NCBI GenBank assembly: GCA_902827055.1
Contig: CADEHD010000034.1
Span: forward strand, 1 to 12,384
DNA length: 12,384 nt
Direction: 5' to 3'
Source: an uncultured Chloroflexota bacterium
Lineage (GTDB): Bacteria; Chloroflexota; Dehalococcoidia; UBA2979
Shown: piece after piece, positions 6,136-12,384 of the stretch
Numbering within the stretch: position 1 is the stretch's first letter
Layout: each line of letters starts with the position of its first letter
The notes under the pieces: model-generated
What the model was told of the DNA's origin: nothing
Seen by the model: the letters and a program-made list of their open reading frames with translations, nothing else
Database searches by the model: none
Made by a program: the position numbers and the translations under genes

Positions 6136-8406
6136 ATGGCAGGCGCGCTGGATGGCATCCGGGTCATCGATTTCGGGCAGTACATCGCGGGACCCATGGC
6201 CGGCATGCTGCTCGCCGACCAGGGCGCCGATGTGATCAAGGTCGATCCGCCCACGGGGCCCGCCTGGGACACACCCGCCAACGCGGCGTGGAACCGAGGC
6301 AAGCGCAGCATCGCCCTCGACCTCAAGGCGGCGGGCGACCTCGCCGCGGCGCGCACGCTCATCGCGAGTGCCGACGTCCTCATCGAGAACTTCCGTCCCG
6401 GCGTGATGGACCGCCTCGGGCTCGGCGCGTCCGCGCTCGGCGAGGTGCATCCCGGCCTCGTGTACCTCTCCCTCCCCGGGTTCGCGCCGGACGACCCGCG
6501 GGCCGCCACGCGCGCCTACGAGGGCGTGGTCGGCGCGGCCGCCGCGCTCTATCGGCGCAACCGCACCTCGAAGGTGGCCGGCCGGCCGCTCTACACCGCG
6601 ATTCCGCTGGCCTCGACGTACGCCGCGATCCAGGGTGCGGTCGCCACGGCGATGGCACTCGTTGCCCGCGAGCGCGATGGCCGCGGCCAGGTGATCACCG
6701 TGCCGCTCTTCGATGCGATGTTCGGGGCGGTTGGGTACAACGGCCTCACCCAGCACCGGCCTGGGGCCGCGGCGCCCGGCGCCGGGGTCTCGCTCACGAC
6801 GCAGTTCGAGTGCGCGGATGGTCGCTGGGTCATGTTCCACACCGGGAACGGTCGGAACGTCCAGGTGCTCGAGGCGGCTGGGGTGGGGTCATGGATCGCC
6901 GAGGGCGTCCTCGACCGCGCGCGCCTGGCCGCCGACCCCGCGCTGGCACAACAGTTCGTCGCGAAGGCGAAAGACCTCTTTCTCATGCGCACGGCCGCCG
7001 AGTGGGAGGAGCTCATCTCGGCCGCCGGCGGGGAGTGCGCGGTCTGCCGCGAGAGCGGGGAGTGGCTCGAACACCCGCACGCACTCGGGTCGGCGAGCGT
7101 CGTCACCCTCGAGGACCCGCACCTGGGTCGCGTCGCGCAGCCCGGGATCGTGGCGCGGCTCACCGGCACCCCCGGGGCCATTCGAGGTCCGCGCGCGCGC
7201 CTCGATGCGGATCGCGCGGCGGTGCTCGCGGATGTTGCGTCGCCACGACCAGTTCGGCCCACCCCGCCCCCGACCGCCGCGGAGACGGTGCTGCGGTCCG
7301 CCCTCGACGGGGTGCGCGTGCTCGACCTCTGCATGGTGCTCGCCGGCCCCACCTGCGGTCGCACGCTCGCGGAGTACGGCGCCGACGTGGTCAAGATCGA
7401 GCCGCCGATGCGCCCGCCCAACGACACCTTCCACCTCGACGTGAATCGCGGGAAGCGCAACATCGTGCTGCACCTCGGCACGCCCGAGGGGCAGGAGGTC
7501 TTCTGGCGCCTGGTCGAGGGCGCCGACGTGGTGGTGCAGAACTTCCGCAAGGGCGTCGCCGAACGTCTCGGCATCGGCTACGAGCAGGTGCGCGCGCGAC
7601 GTCCCGAGATCGTCTACGCCTCGATCAACACGTACGGCCAGGTTGGCCCATTCGCCGAGCGACCCGGCCACGAGCAGATCGCGCAGGCGGCCACGGGGAT
7701 GCAGGCGCGCTTCGGTGGCGACGGTCAGCCTCGGCTGCAGAACTACGCGGTCAACGACTACGGCACGGGATACCTCGGGGCATACGCGGTCGCGCTCGCG
7801 CTGCTGCACCGGAAGCGCACGGGCCGCGGGCAGCACGTCGACGCCGCCCTCGCGTACACGGCCACCCTCCTCCAGTCGCCGTTCATGCTCGGATACGAGG
7901 GCGTGACGCGGGACGAGCCGCGCGGCCTCGAGGTGGTGGGGAGTGGACCGCTCCACCGGGCCTACGAGGCGAGTGACGGCTGGTTCTTTCTCGGCGCCCG
8001 CGTCTCGGACCTGCCCGCCCTTGCGCGCCTCGAGGGGCTGCAGGGCGTGGAGGCCGTGCAGGGCGAGGCGCTCGAGCGCGCCCTCGAGGAACGGTTCGCG
8101 CATCGGTCGGTCGCCGAGTGGACGGCGGCGCTCGTGCAGGCGGGCGCCGGTGCGCATCGCGTGCTGGCCGACACCGACGAGTTGATGGCGGACCCGTGGG
8201 TGGTCGCGCACGGCCTGAGCCTGACCCGCGACCACGACTCGATCGGTTCGGTGACCACGACGGGGCCGGCGCCGCGCCTGTCGAGGACGCCCGTCACGCC
8301 AGGTCGGCCCGCGCCTCCGGTGGGCGGTGACGCGCTCGAGATCCTCCGCGAGATCCACATGGAAGATCGACTGCCGGCGCTGTCGCAGGGCCAGGGTTCG
8401 ATGTAG
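6136..8406 (+). CDS. Tandem type III (CaiB/BaiF) CoA-transferase, two domains
   Basis: This 756-residue protein is two CaiB/BaiF domains in one chain; single-domain members are about 400 residues. Domain 1 starts at LDGIRVIDF (about residue 5) and domain 2 at LDGVRVLDL (390), joined by a Pro-rich linker near 370-385. Both have the A-G-P, GADV-x-K-(V/I)-(D/E)-P-P, N-R-G-K-R and N-F-R-x-G-V motifs. Family III enzymes use one Asp to carry the CoA thioester. In domain 2 it is Asp541 (N-D-Y-G-T-G). Counting back 21 residues from the shared G-R-G-Q motif places Ser160 at that position in domain 1, so only the second half looks catalytically complete. The role would be CoA transfer to a carboxylate in the cytosol; the substrate is unknown. 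The two-domain architecture recalls DddD (DMSP CoA-transferase/lyase), but nothing here identifies that substrate. The gene diverges from an MFS carrier and ends 4 bases from a convergent gene. Confidence 0.9.
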   Translation: MAGALDGIRVIDFGQYIAGPMAGMLLADQGADVIKVDPPTGPAWDTPANAAWNRGKRSIALDLKAAGDLAAARTLIASADVLIENFRPGVMDRLGLGASALGEVHPGLVYLSLPGFAPDDPRAATRAYEGVVGAAAALYRRNRTSKVAGRPLYTAIPLASTYAAIQGAVATAMALVARERDGRGQVITVPLFDAMFGAVGYNGLTQHRPGAAAPGAGVSLTTQFECADGRWVMFHTGNGRNVQVLEAAGVGSWIAEGVLDRARLAADPALAQQFVAKAKDLFLMRTAAEWEELISAAGGECAVCRESGEWLEHPHALGSASVVTLEDPHLGRVAQPGIVARLTGTPGAIRGPRARLDADRAAVLADVASPRPVRPTPPPTAAETVLRSALDGVRVLDLCMVLAGPTCGRTLAEYGADVVKIEPPMRPPNDTFHLDVNRGKRNIVLHLGTPEGQEVFWRLVEGADVVVQNFRKGVAERLGIGYEQVRARRPEIVYASINTYGQVGPFAERPGHEQIAQAATGMQARFGGDGQPRLQNYAVNDYGTGYLGAYAVALALLHRKRTGRGQHVDAALAYTATLLQSPFMLGYEGVTRDEPRGLEVVGSGPLHRAYEASDGWFFLGARVSDLPALARLEGLQGVEAVQGEALERALEERFAHRSVAEWTAALVQAGAGAHRVLADTDELMADPWVVAHGLSLTRDHDSIGSVTTTGPAPRLSRTPVTPGRPAPPVGGDALEILREIHMEDRLPALSQGQGSM

Positions 8407-8410
8407 TGGG

Positions 8411-9085
8411 TCAGGGCCCGAGCTGCAGCGTCGTGGGCCGGCCGTCGATCTCAGCAAGCAGGTCGTGGGCCACGAACGGGACGCGATTGCCGTGGCGACG
8501 AAGGGCGCGCTGCAACTCGGAGGTGAAGATGCCTGTGCCGGGACGAGCGTAGCGGCGCACGATCTCGTTCTGCTCCTCGACGGTCGCTTGCGCGGGGTCG
8601 ACCATGGCGAACGCGTCGAGCGCAGTGAAGTCGATGCGTGTCCTGAGACCACAGGACGGCGAACCATCGACGGCCACGATCGCGCGCACGCCGTAGCCGG
8701 CCTCGAGGTACTCGCCCACGTCTCGCGCAACCTCGCGTGCGATTCGCCGGTACACCAGGCGGGAGTAGAGGGACGCGATCCTCGGCAGGAGCGGCCCGAG
8801 CACCCACCCGGCGACGGGGTGGCGTCGCCTCCAACCGTAGAGCGCGAGCAACCGCCGCTTGAGGATGCCGCCCCACGCCTGCTGCTCAGGGCACGGCATC
8901 TGCACCATGCCGAGGCTCGCATCGACGCACTGCGACACGATCTCCTGGACGCAGGCCGGCCGGGCGGCCCCGCCGAGGTAGCGCGTGTGCTCGTTGAGCA
9001 GGCAGTGCGAGAGGAACACCACCTCGCCGCTGCGCTGATCACGGAGGCGCTCACGAAGCATCGAGACGCCGCCATTGCCGTCCAT
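8411..9085 (-). CDS. DUF523/2-thiouracil-desulfurase (TudS)-like protein
   Basis: This is a 224-residue cytosolic protein. Three cysteines sit in the motifs expected of the family: S-H-C-L-L-N (Cys28), M-P-C-P-E-Q (Cys65, followed by W-G-G) and G-S-P-S-C-G (Cys145). In TudS-type enzymes three such Cys hold a [4Fe-4S] cluster with one open iron site used to remove sulfur from thiolated nucleobases. The SHCLLN form and a basic insertion (about 76-120, with many Arg and aromatic residues) differ from the classic DUF523 CLLG..YDG form, so this is a divergent branch and its substrate is not established. It lies 78 bases downstream of the lipoamide dehydrogenase gene on the same strand but has its own -10-like element. 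Start ATG 9085 has no usable SD (the nearest GGAG is 14 bases off); Met9 is an alternative start. The gene ends four bases from the convergent CoA-transferase stop. Confidence 0.72.
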   Translation of the reverse strand: MDGNGGVSMLRERLRDQRSGEVVFLSHCLLNEHTRYLGGAARPACVQEIVSQCVDASLGMVQMPCPEQQAWGGILKRRLLALYGWRRRHPVAGWVLGPLLPRIASLYSRLVYRRIAREVARDVGEYLEAGYGVRAIVAVDGSPSCGLRTRIDFTALDAFAMVDPAQATVEEQNEIVRRYARPGTGIFTSELQRALRRHGNRVPFVAHDLLAEIDGRPTTLQLGP

Positions 9086-9092
9086 CGGCCCG

Positions 9093-9098
9093 ATGATA
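9093..9098 (-). promoter_or_regulatory. -10 element placed for a leaderless transcript
   Basis: On the minus strand TATCAT (9098-9093) matches five of six consensus bases and ends exactly 7 bases before ATG 9085. Transcription would therefore start at or next to the A of the start codon, giving a leaderless mRNA. That agrees with the missing Shine-Dalgarno site. No good -35 is visible (AGGGGT at 17 bases). Confidence 0.42.
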
Positions 9099-9163
9099 GC
9101 TCCAGCCCCGTGAGCACCCCTCGAGGCTACGCACTGTCGGTATCGGCACCTGCGACTGAACCA

Positions 9164-10579
9164 CTACGTGGGGCGCGGCTGGTAGTGGTGCACAGCCACG
9201 CCTCGAGCGGCGAGCGCGGCCTCCTTGACGAGCTCGGACAGCGTGGGGTGCGCGTGGGTCGCGGCGCCGAGCTCGGCGGTCGTGCTCTCCAGCGCGTGCG
9301 CGACGCCGACCTCGGCGAGCAATTCCGTGGCGCCCTCGCCGATGGCGTGGAACCCGAGGATCTCGCCCGTCTCGCGGTCCGACACCAGCTTCGCCAGGCC
9401 GTTGCTGCCGCCAAGCAACGTCGCCTTGCCGTTCGAGGCGAAGGGCACGCGCCCCACGACGACGTTGCGTCCGCCAGCCCGAGCCGCCGCCTCCGTCAGC
9501 CCGATGCTGGCGAGCTGCGGCCGGCAGTACACGGCCCGCGGCATCCAGTCGTAGTCGAGCGGGGCGGGTTCGAGGCCGGCGATCGCCTCGACGGCGAGCA
9601 CTCCCTGCGCGGACGCCACGTGCGCCAGCGGCAGGATCCCCGTGGCGTCCCCGATCGCGTACACGCCGGCGGTCGAGGTCTGGCAGCGCGCATCGACGGT
9701 GATGTACCCCCGCTCGTCGGTGGCCACGCCCGCCACCTCGAGGCCGAGCGCCTGCGTGTTGGGCACGATTCCGATCGCGATCAGGGCGCGCTCCGCCTCG
9801 AGCGTGCGTGGGCCGCCTGGCGACGTGACGGTCGCGCGCACGCCTCCGTTCGACGCGACCACGCCGGCCACTCGGGCGCCGGTGATCACCTCGATGCCGC
9901 GCGCGGCCAAGGACTCCGCGAGGCGGGTCGCCAGCTCCTCGTCGAAGCCATCGAGGAGCTGCGCGCTGTGCTCGACCAGCGTGACGCGGGCACCGAACGC
10001 GGCGTAGATGTCGGCGAACTCCACGCCGACGCAGCCTCCCCCGACGATCACCACCGACTGCGGCGTCTCGAGCGAGCCGAGCGCGGCGCGGCTGTCGAGC
10101 ACGCGCGTGCCATCGATGGGGATGCCCTCGATGGCGCGCGGGCGAGCCCCGGGCGCGAGGATGACGTTTCGCCCTCGCACCGGACCGTCCGAGGTCAGCA
10201 CTGTGTGCGCATCCCGCAGCGTTCCCGCGGATCGCACCACCTCGACACCGTGGCTCGTGAGGAGCGACTCCACCCCGCCCACGATCTGGCGCACCACGGC
10301 ACGACTGTGCGCAACGTTCCGCCCGAGGTCGAGCGAGATGCCCTCGGCATGTACGCCAAACGAGTCCGCCTCCTGCAGGAGGGCCGCCAGCTCCGCACCC
10401 CGGAGGAGCGACTTCGCGGGGATGCAGCCCCAGTTGAGACAGACGCCGCCGACGGCCTCACGCTCAACGAGGGCGGCGCGCATCCCGAGTTGCGCCGCGC
10501 GAATCGCGGCCACGTAGCCGCCGGGGCCGCCTCCCAGGATCACGAGGTCGTAGTCGGAGCCCTCGGGTGCAGCGCTCAC
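9164..10579 (-). CDS. lpdA: Dihydrolipoyl dehydrogenase (E3)
   Basis: This 471-residue FAD enzyme reoxidises dihydrolipoamide on E2 and passes electrons to NAD+. Visible in order: FAD-binding GGGPGG (16-21); redox-active disulfide G-G-V-C-L-N-W-G-C-I-P-A-K with Cys47 and Cys52; NAD-binding GGGCVGVE (180-187); second FAD motif YAIGDATG; and the C-terminal dimer-interface H-A-H-P-T-L-S-E with the His444/Glu449 catalytic pair. Length is normal for the family. The start is GTG 10579: it overlaps the E2 stop as GTGA (4 bases) and has GGAG five bases upstream inside E2, and the coding sequence reaches the FAD motif within 15 residues. Frame openness further upstream is an antisense artefact of high GC. 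It is the third gene of the E1-beta/E2/E3 operon. Whether this E3 serves other complexes as well cannot be told. Confidence 0.95.
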   Translation of the reverse strand: MSAAPEGSDYDLVILGGGPGGYVAAIRAAQLGMRAALVEREAVGGVCLNWGCIPAKSLLRGAELAALLQEADSFGVHAEGISLDLGRNVAHSRAVVRQIVGGVESLLTSHGVEVVRSAGTLRDAHTVLTSDGPVRGRNVILAPGARPRAIEGIPIDGTRVLDSRAALGSLETPQSVVIVGGGCVGVEFADIYAAFGARVTLVEHSAQLLDGFDEELATRLAESLAARGIEVITGARVAGVVASNGGVRATVTSPGGPRTLEAERALIAIGIVPNTQALGLEVAGVATDERGYITVDARCQTSTAGVYAIGDATGILPLAHVASAQGVLAVEAIAGLEPAPLDYDWMPRAVYCRPQLASIGLTEAAARAGGRNVVVGRVPFASNGKATLLGGSNGLAKLVSDRETGEILGFHAIGEGATELLAEVGVAHALESTTAELGAATHAHPTLSELVKEAALAARGVAVHHYQPRPT

Positions 10580-11787
10580 AGCTGCTCCGGGTGCTGGAGC
10601 GCGTCGCGGATCACGCCGAGGAACCTCGCGCCCGTGTAGCCGTCGGTGGCACGGTGGTCGGCGGCGAGCGTCACGATGACCAGCGGACGCGCCTCGACGC
10701 GACCGTCGACCACCCACGGGCGCTCGGCGACGCGCCCGAACCCGACGAGGGCCACCTGCGGCGGGTAGATCACGCCGAACACTCGCTCGACGCCCCGCTC
10801 CCCGAGGCTCGTCACGGTGATCGTCGAGGAGGTGAGCAGCGAGCCGCGAAGCCGCCCATGCCTCGCGGCGCGGGTTACCTCGAGCAGGTCCGCCATCACC
10901 TCGTCGACGGACTTGCGGTCGGCATCGAGGATGGCGGGCGCCATCAGCCCGGCGTCGCGCATCGAGATCGCCATGCCCACGTGCACGCTCGAGGCGGGCT
11001 CGAGGCGCTCGTTCTGCCACGTGCCGTTGAGCTCGGGGACGGCTCGCGCAGCCACAGCGACGGCGCGCACGAACAGCGCCGCGAGGATCACTCGGGACCG
11101 CGCGGGCCGCCCGGCGTTGTGCGCCGCGAGCCAGCGTTCCGCCATCGAGCAGTCCACGGGCTCCTCGAGGTAGTAGTGCGGGATCTCGCGATTCGACCTC
11201 GCAACCGCGGCGGCGATCGCGCGCCGCATCGACACGGCGCGGTCCAGGACGGGCGCGGGCTCGGCGGGCTGCGCGGGTGTGGCCGCGGCGCGCTCGACGT
11301 CGGCCTGCGTCACGGCGCCGCCCGGTCCGCTGCCCACCACCTGCTCGATGTCCACGCCGAGGCGCCGCGCGGTCTCGCGGGCGAGTGGTGACACGCGCCG
11401 CCTCGAGGCGGGCGGGGTCGCGGGGGGACCCTCCGCCTTGGGCGCGCCTCGTGGTGTGGCCGGGGGAGGCGGAGGCGGGGTCGCGGCCGTCGGGTGCGCA
11501 ACGGCCGGAGCGACGGGGGATGCGGCGGACGCACCGGGCGCACCGGGCGCGGATGTGCCTCGGATGGTGGCCAGCGGCGTGCCGACACGGACCCGTGTGC
11601 CCGGCTCCACGAGGAGGGCTTCGACCGTCCCGCTCTCGAACACCTCCACCTCGATGGCGGCCTTGTCGGTCTCGACGAGGGCGATCGTGTCGCCTCGATG
11701 CACGGCGTCGCCCACCTGCACGTGCCACTCGAGGAGCGTGCCGTACTCCATGTCGGCGCCGAGGGACGGCATCACGAACTCACCCAC
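10576..11787 (-). CDS. Dihydrolipoamide acyltransferase (E2) of a 2-oxoacid dehydrogenase complex
   Basis: This 403-residue core enzyme transfers the acyl group from lipoamide to CoA. Domains: one lipoyl domain (1-77) with the lipoylation site E-T-D-K-A (Lys42); an Ala/Pro linker (78-128); a peripheral subunit-binding domain (about 131-168, S-P-L-A-R...G-S-G-P-G-G-A-V); a second linker; and the catalytic domain (about 185-403) with I-P-H-Y-Y-L and D-H-R-A-T-D-G (His378, Asp382). A single lipoyl domain makes it a short E2. The N-terminal MPSLGADME form is common in E2 proteins of pyruvate or acetoin dehydrogenase clusters, so the exact oxoacid is not decided. The start is GTG 11787, overlapping the E1-beta stop by 8 bases; an ATG at 11772 (residue 6) is the alternative but would trim the first strand of the lipoyl domain. 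The stop overlaps the E3 start, which indicates coupled translation. Confidence 0.93.
   Translation of the reverse strand: MGEFVMPSLGADMEYGTLLEWHVQVGDAVHRGDTIALVETDKAAIEVEVFESGTVEALLVEPGTRVRVGTPLATIRGTSAPGAPGASAASPVAPAVAHPTAATPPPPPPATPRGAPKAEGPPATPPASRRRVSPLARETARRLGVDIEQVVGSGPGGAVTQADVERAAATPAQPAEPAPVLDRAVSMRRAIAAAVARSNREIPHYYLEEPVDCSMAERWLAAHNAGRPARSRVILAALFVRAVAVAARAVPELNGTWQNERLEPASSVHVGMAISMRDAGLMAPAILDADRKSVDEVMADLLEVTRAARHGRLRGSLLTSSTITVTSLGERGVERVFGVIYPPQVALVGFGRVAERPWVVDGRVEARPLVIVTLAADHRATDGYTGARFLGVIRDALQHPEQL
10585..10588 (-). promoter_or_regulatory. Shine-Dalgarno site of the E3 gene inside E2
   Basis: GGAG on the minus strand lies five bases before GTG 10579, within the last codons of E2. 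It supports the GTG start and coupled translation of E2 and E3. Confidence 0.5.
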
Positions 11788-12384
11788 CGGCGGCGACCTG
11801 GATGCGCACAGCCGCCACGATGTCGTCCACCTGCGGCAGCGCGGCCTGCTCCATGTGCGCCGCGTACGGCACCGGGACTTCGCGGCTGCAGACGCGCGCC
11901 GGCGGAGCGTCGAGGTCGTAGAACGCCTCCTCGGTCACGCGGGCGATCACCTCGGCGGCCAGGCTGCCGCTGCGCCAGCCCTCGTCGACGACGACGACTC
12001 GATGGGTGCGTCGCACGGACTCGAGGATCGTCGGCGCGTCGAGGGGGCGCAGCACGCGCAGGTCGAGGACCTCCGCCTCGATGCCCTCGCCCGCGAGCAC
12101 CTCGGCGGCCTGGAGCGCCTTTGCCAGCGTGCCGCCGTAGGCGACCAGCGTCACGTCGCGGCCCGCGCGGCGCACGGCCGCCGAGCTGATATCGACCTCG
12201 ACGGGCGGGTCGGGCAGCTCTCCTTCGGTGTTGTAGAGCATGACGTGCTCGGCGATGAGGACCGGGTTCGGGTCCTGGAGCGCGGGCCAGAGCATGCCAC
12301 GCGCGTCCTCGATGGTGGCCGGGGCGAGGACCTTCAGGCCCGCGATGTGCGCGGACCACCCCTCGAACCAACGCGGTGGCTGCC
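11780..12384 (-). CDS. 2-oxoacid dehydrogenase E1 component, beta subunit (C-terminal part)
   Basis: The frame is open to the window edge, and about 200 C-terminal residues are visible; the N-terminal third or so is outside. E1-beta, with E1-alpha, decarboxylates the 2-oxoacid using thiamine diphosphate and acylates the E2 lipoyl group. Seen here: W-S-A-H-I-A-G-L-K-V-L-A-P-A-T (the H-x-P-G-L-K-V-V-x-P-x-T segment); G-R-D-V-T-L-V-A-Y-G-G, which opens the transketolase C-terminal domain; E-V-L-D-L-R-V-L-R-P-L-D; V-V-V-D-E-G-W; and V-P-Y-A-A-H-M-E-Q-A-A-L-P near the end. All are in family order. An internal ATG (12295) is not the start, because homology continues upstream of it. It is the first visible gene of the E1-beta/E2/E3 operon and overlaps E2 by 8 bases. 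E1-alpha most likely lies just upstream, outside the window. Pyruvate, acetoin or branched-chain substrates cannot be separated from this part. Confidence 0.93.
   Translation of the reverse strand, partial: QPPRWFEGWSAHIAGLKVLAPATIEDARGMLWPALQDPNPVLIAEHVMLYNTEGELPDPPVEVDISSAAVRRAGRDVTLVAYGGTLAKALQAAEVLAGEGIEAEVLDLRVLRPLDAPTILESVRRTHRVVVVDEGWRSGSLAAEVIARVTEEAFYDLDAPPARVCSREVPVPYAAHMEQAALPQVDDIVAAVRIQVAAGG

Noticed and set aside
6099..6509. Possible N-terminal extension of the MFS protein into the CoA-transferase gene
   Set aside because: The extension is antisense to well-conserved CoA-transferase codons, and the family signature starts only near residue 6 from GTG 6023.
6136..8406. Naming the tandem CoA-transferase DddD
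   Set aside because: The two-domain layout alone is not diagnostic; no DMSP transporter or other Ddd gene is adjacent, and I cannot run the alignment that would decide.
8327..10639. A 770-codon open frame on the plus strand
   Set aside because: It is antisense to the TudS-like and E3 genes, both of which have clear motifs in order; its translation has no recognisable domain.
10580..11728. Possible long N-terminal extension of E3
   Set aside because: It overlaps the E2 gene in another frame and is Arg-rich without motifs; GTG 10579 has a Shine-Dalgarno site and starts just before the FAD motif.
1..12384. CRISPR arrays, tRNA or rRNA genes, insertion sequences, attachment sites
   Set aside because: On reading both strands I found no regularly spaced repeats, cloverleaf-like segments, transposase motifs or flanking direct repeats.

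Overview
The window is a dense, GC-rich stretch of bacterial chromosome that reads as ordinary core and metabolic genome. I see no phage genes, transposase, CRISPR array, tRNA or rRNA. Several things are most like a high-GC member of Chloroflexota (Dehalococcoidia or SAR202-like lineages): a DUF6391 protein, a membrane-fused spermidine-synthase-like protein, a tandem CaiB/BaiF CoA-transferase next to a monocarboxylate-type MFS carrier, and frequent GTG starts. This placement is inference from gene content and was not tested by phylogeny.

Layout. Positions 1-4535 are on the plus strand. They hold the 3' end of a PD40/TolB-like beta-propeller gene, an overlapping gene for a secreted transglycosylase-like protein with a C-terminal BACON-like domain, a small DUF6391 gene, and a 715-residue membrane protein ending in a spermidine-synthase-like domain. 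A strong hairpin at 4596-4625 separates this block from a minus-strand MFS transporter (6023 to 4731). The transporter diverges, across about 112 bases, from a plus-strand 756-residue tandem type III CoA-transferase (6136-8406). The CoA-transferase converges, with only four bases between stop codons, on a minus-strand block that runs to the window end. In transcription order that block is E1-beta (partial), E2 and E3 of a 2-oxoacid dehydrogenase complex, then a DUF523/TudS-like iron-sulfur protein with its own probable leaderless promoter.

How the genes work together. E1-beta, E2 and E3 overlap by 8 and 4 bases and form one translationally coupled operon, whose product would make an acyl-CoA (acetyl-CoA if the substrate is pyruvate). 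The MFS carrier and the CoA-transferase are a plausible pair for uptake and CoA activation of a carboxylic acid; this is inferred from family and divergent placement only. The transglycosylase-like and propeller proteins probably act outside the cytoplasmic membrane.

The most notable points are: the asymmetric CoA-transferase (catalytic Asp kept only in the second half, Ser160 in the first); the DUF6391 protein with an HxxEH motif and a CCGTN motif; the TudS-like protein with three cluster-type cysteines behind a leaderless promoter; and stop-adjacent hairpins that lack T-tracts. I do not see convincing evidence for a wholly new multi-gene system.
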